DNA of 64,000 nt from AC-32 sp963704005 (lineage in GTDB: Bacteria > Actinomycetota > Thermoleophilia > Gaiellales > Gaiellaceae). The notes beneath the pieces were generated by a model that saw nothing but the letters and a program-made list of their open reading frames with translations, had not been told where the DNA came from and ran no database searches. The stretch lies in the NCBI GenBank assembly GCA_963704005.1, contig CAVPGJ010000005.1:744001-808000 (forward strand), in the 5' to 3' direction. The position numbers and the translations under genes are program-made. Below are positions 61,733 through 64,000 of this stretch, piece by piece; position 1 is the stretch's first letter; each line of letters begins with the position of its first letter.

Positions 61733-62797
61733 ATGCGGATGGTTCGGCGAACACTGGCGCTCGGCGGGGCCGCGGTGGTGGCGCTGACCCTCGCCGGCGC
61801 GGGGCCGGGCGCGTCGGGCCCGCCCGCTGCTCAGCTCGTGGTCGTCCCGTTCCCGGCGTCGATAGGCGGCGGAGCCGGTCTCGAGGTCCTTCCGTCGGAG
61901 AAGGCGCCGGCCCCCGCGCGACTTGTCGTCTACGTCCCGGCCGGCTTCGGCGTCGACACCTCGGTCGCGCCCGGCACGCCGGTCGGGGCGCTCTTCGCCC
62001 TCTACTACACGAAGTCGATCCCGTTCGACTTCGCGAGCGTGACCGTGAAGGCGGGCGACCCGGCGACGCTTCCCGGCGACCCCGCCGCGCAGGCCTGCGC
62101 GGCGGGGATGCACGCCGCCTTCTGGACGGCCACGTTCAAGGTCTTGAAGCGCTCGGTCACGATCCGCTTCTACGTCGACCCGACGACGGGAGGCGAGACC
62201 GCTCTCGGCGCCTTCAAGCTGGTCTCCTGCCTCGCCTCTCCGTACGTGCCGTTCAATCAGGGCGGCGCCCCGGACGGCCTCCGCTACGACGCTCTCGGGA
62301 TCGATGTGTCCCGCAAGGGCGGGTCGATCATCGCCAACCCCGGTTCGGGGACCTTCCTGTGGCGCATGCTCGTCACGCCCTACACGGTCGGCACGGCCAC
62401 TCCGAACGATGCCGGCGCGTTCGAGGCAAGGGCTCGCGTGCTGATCCCGCACGTCCTCACCGTCCACGCGCACTATCTGCGCAAGACGAAGACGGTGCTC
62501 GTGACCGGGAAGCTGAGCGCGCTCGGCCAGCCGCGCGCCGGAGTCCCCGTCTTCTTCTTCGGCGGCCCGGGCGGTGTCGTCTATTGGGGCAAGGTGCGGA
62601 CCCACGCCGGCGGCACCTATTCGCTACGCAAACGTGTGCGCCCGGGCAAGCGAGCGCAGACCAACGAGGTCGACGCGTCCGTGGACGCGACGCGCGGGCC
62701 CTGCGTCGAGCCGCCGGCGGCGCCGGCCGGCTGCGTCGACGAGAACCTCTCGCCGCCTATTTCCGCCTCGGTGAAGGTCCGGATCCCGAAACGCTAG
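61733..62797 (+). CDS. Secreted protein of unknown function
   Basis: The product has 354 residues. A signal peptide covers about residues 1-30 (RRTLALGGAAVVALTLAGAG). The mature protein is rich in strands: LVVYVPAGFGVDTSVAPGTP, then two Cys in AAQACAAGMHAAF and LVSCLASPYVPF that could form a disulfide. An Ig-like C-terminal part follows, VLVTGKLSALGQPRAGVPVFFF with GTYSLRKRVRPG. It ends near two more Cys. It is likely a cell-wall or secreted adhesin-type protein. No enzyme motif was found. Confidence 0.7.
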   Translation: MRMVRRTLALGGAAVVALTLAGAGPGASGPPAAQLVVVPFPASIGGGAGLEVLPSEKAPAPARLVVYVPAGFGVDTSVAPGTPVGALFALYYTKSIPFDFASVTVKAGDPATLPGDPAAQACAAGMHAAFWTATFKVLKRSVTIRFYVDPTTGGETALGAFKLVSCLASPYVPFNQGGAPDGLRYDALGIDVSRKGGSIIANPGSGTFLWRMLVTPYTVGTATPNDAGAFEARARVLIPHVLTVHAHYLRKTKTVLVTGKLSALGQPRAGVPVFFFGGPGGVVYWGKVRTHAGGTYSLRKRVRPGKRAQTNEVDASVDATRGPCVEPPAAPAGCVDENLSPPISASVKVRIPKR

Positions 62798-62853
62798 GCC
62801 GGCCGGGCCGAGCCGATGAGGTCGGCGGCTCCGCCGGAACGTAGGTGCCGGTA

Positions 62854-62859
62854 TAGGGT
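62854..62859 (+). promoter_or_regulatory. Leaderless-type -10 box of the hydrolase gene
   Basis: TAGGGT ends six bases before GTG 62866. Confidence 0.55.
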
Positions 62860-62865
62860 CGGCCG

Positions 62866-63769
62866 GTGCTGAGCGATCAGGTGACGCAGGCAAGGGACGG
62901 GCGTAGTCTCGCGTTCGCCGAGTGGGGCGACCCGAACGGCTTCCCGGTCTTCTCGCTCGGCGGCACGCCCAACTCTCGGTTTGCGCGGCACCACGACGAA
63001 GGCAAGTACGTCGAGGCCGGCGCGAGGGTGATCACCTACGACCGCCCCGGCTACGGCGGCTCCGACCGGCGACCAGGCCGCCGCGTCGTCGACTGCGTCG
63101 AGGATCTCGCCGCGATTGCGGACACGCTCGGGATCGAGCGCTTCGCCGTGACCGGCGGCTCGGGTGGCGGGCCGCACGCGCTCGCGGTTGCCGCGCGCCT
63201 GCCCGAGCGCGTGACGCGGGCAGCCTGCGCGTCGTCGCCGGCGCCGTACGACGCGGGCATCGATTGGCTCACCGGCATGGACCCGCTCAACGTCCGCGAG
63301 ATCGAATGGGCCCTCCAGGGCGAGGAGGTCTACGTGCCCGAGCTCGAGCGCGAGGCCGCGGAGGCGCTGGAGAGAGTCGCGGCCGACCCCTCCAAGGTCA
63401 TCGGCGACGACTGGGGCCTTTCCGAGGCGGACCGCGCCGCGCTGGCCCGCCCTGAGTTCCATGACGTCATCCGCCAGGACCTGACCGAGGCGGTCGCGGC
63501 AGGGAGTGTTCGGCTGGGCCGACGACATGCTGGCCATCCTCCAGCCCTGGGGCTTCGACGTCTCGGAGATCGGCGTCCCCACGCGCGTCATCTACGGGCC
63601 GACCGACGTCCTCGTGCCGGTGCAGCACGGCGAATGGCTCGCGGCCAACGTTCCCGGCGCGGAGGTCGTGGTCGAGGAGGAGCTCGGGCACATGGGCGAT
63701 CCCGACCTCGTGCTGGAGCGCATCGGCTGGCTCGTCGGCGATGAGCCACGCGCCCACGAGTCGTCCTAG
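62866..63769 (+). CDS. Alpha/beta hydrolase, frameshifted
   Basis: About 300 residues result after correcting an extra G near 63505. It starts ARDGRSLAFAEWGDPNGFPVF, and LGGTPNSR replaces the usual HG oxyanion motif. The nucleophile elbow is FAVTGGSGGGPHALA (Ser). After the shift come TRVIYGPTDVLVP (acid) and ELGHMGDPD (His). This matches the group of hydrolases annotated as haloperoxidase or proline iminopeptidase-like. A 73-base piece of the gene is repeated at 61599. Confidence 0.8.
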
Positions 63770-63797
63770 AGACCGAGCCCACGAGAAAGGAGTCGAG

Positions 63798-64000
63798 ATG
63801 GCTGCAGAGCTGGCCGGACGATGCGAGTGCCGCGCCGTTTCCTACCGGGTCGCGGACGAGTTCCTCTACGCGGCGAACTGCCACTGCTCGAACTGCCGCG
63901 CCGCGACCGGCTCGGCCTTCAAGCCGTTCGCCGGGATCGAGCGGGAGAAGCTCGAGGTCACCGACGGCGCGAACACGCTGCTCGTCTGGGGCTCGGACGA
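63798..64000 (+). CDS. GFA family protein (second copy), 5' part
   Basis: 67 codons are visible and the gene runs off the window. ATG 63798 has a Shine-Dalgarno (GAAAGGAG). Zinc-binding Cys appear in GRCECRAVSYRV and NCHCSNCRAATGSAF. The third Cys pair would lie outside. It is similar in layout to the GFA gene at 23524 but clearly a different sequence. It lies 28 bases after the hydrolase, probably in one operon. Confidence 0.8.
   Translation, partial: MAAELAGRCECRAVSYRVADEFLYAANCHCSNCRAATGSAFKPFAGIEREKLEVTDGANTLLVWGSD

Overview
The window is very GC-rich (strong G/C at third codon positions) and reads as one chromosomal segment of an actinobacterium. F420 biosynthesis genes, a B12-dependent ribonucleotide reductase, Wzm/Wzt polysaccharide export and many apparently leaderless promoters (TANNNT six bases before GTG/ATG) fit a soil Thermoleophilia/Gaiellales-like lineage. 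That placement is inference, because no rRNA or other marker gene is present. No tRNA, rRNA, CRISPR array or intact insertion sequence was found.

Layout. 0-14.1 kb: a cell-surface polysaccharide locus. It has the tail of a GT2 enzyme, a frameshifted DUF2304 protein, a GT-C membrane glycosyltransferase, and a tightly overlapping minus-strand operon of eight genes (three GT4 and two GT2-type glycosyltransferases, three SAM methyltransferase proteins). The Wzm/Wzt ABC exporter pair lies divergent to it. 14.1-20.5 kb: uroporphyrinogen decarboxylase, ferrochelatase, a small unknown protein, then F420 genes cofC, a cofD-npdG fusion and cofE, and a membrane protein. 20.4-25.6 kb: an agmatinase-family enzyme, a histidine phosphatase, an alcohol/formaldehyde dehydrogenase, an array of five 61-bp repeats, a GFA-family protein and an alpha/beta hydrolase. 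25.6-38.3 kb: a cyclase-AAA-TPR signalling protein, a secreted PhoX-like protein, an ABC exporter pair, a lipoprotein, two paralogous cupins, a TPR-LuxR regulator and a flavin monooxygenase. 38.3-51.4 kb: gamma-glutamyltransferase, small membrane proteins, two cold-shock proteins, a quinol nitric oxide reductase with a Cys-motif membrane partner, an NlpC/P60 hydrolase and a glycoside hydrolase. 51.5-56.2 kb: a lower-GC accessory island with a HEPN-motif protein, HARE-HTH and ParB-like proteins, a small Cys/His protein, and a DUF3037 plus HipA-like kinase pair. 56.3-64 kb: nrdJ interrupted by a LAGLIDADG intein, a CaCA-family cation exchanger, a secreted protein, an alpha/beta hydrolase and the start of a second GFA protein.

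Three general observations matter for use of this annotation. First, reading frames from about 0.5 to 38 kb are intact, whereas many genes from 38 to 64 kb carry single-base frameshifts (about ten in norB and more in nrdJ). This looks more like sequence error than decay, but it cannot be proven here. Second, at least twelve genes have a TANNNT-like box about six bases before the start codon, so leaderless transcription looks common. Third, a two-hairpin element (a short stem, a linker beginning GA, then a 12-bp stem with a 3-base loop and a G.U pair at position 7) occurs at three places, once as the five-copy array. It is the best candidate for something undescribed, together with the HARE/ParB/HipA island.
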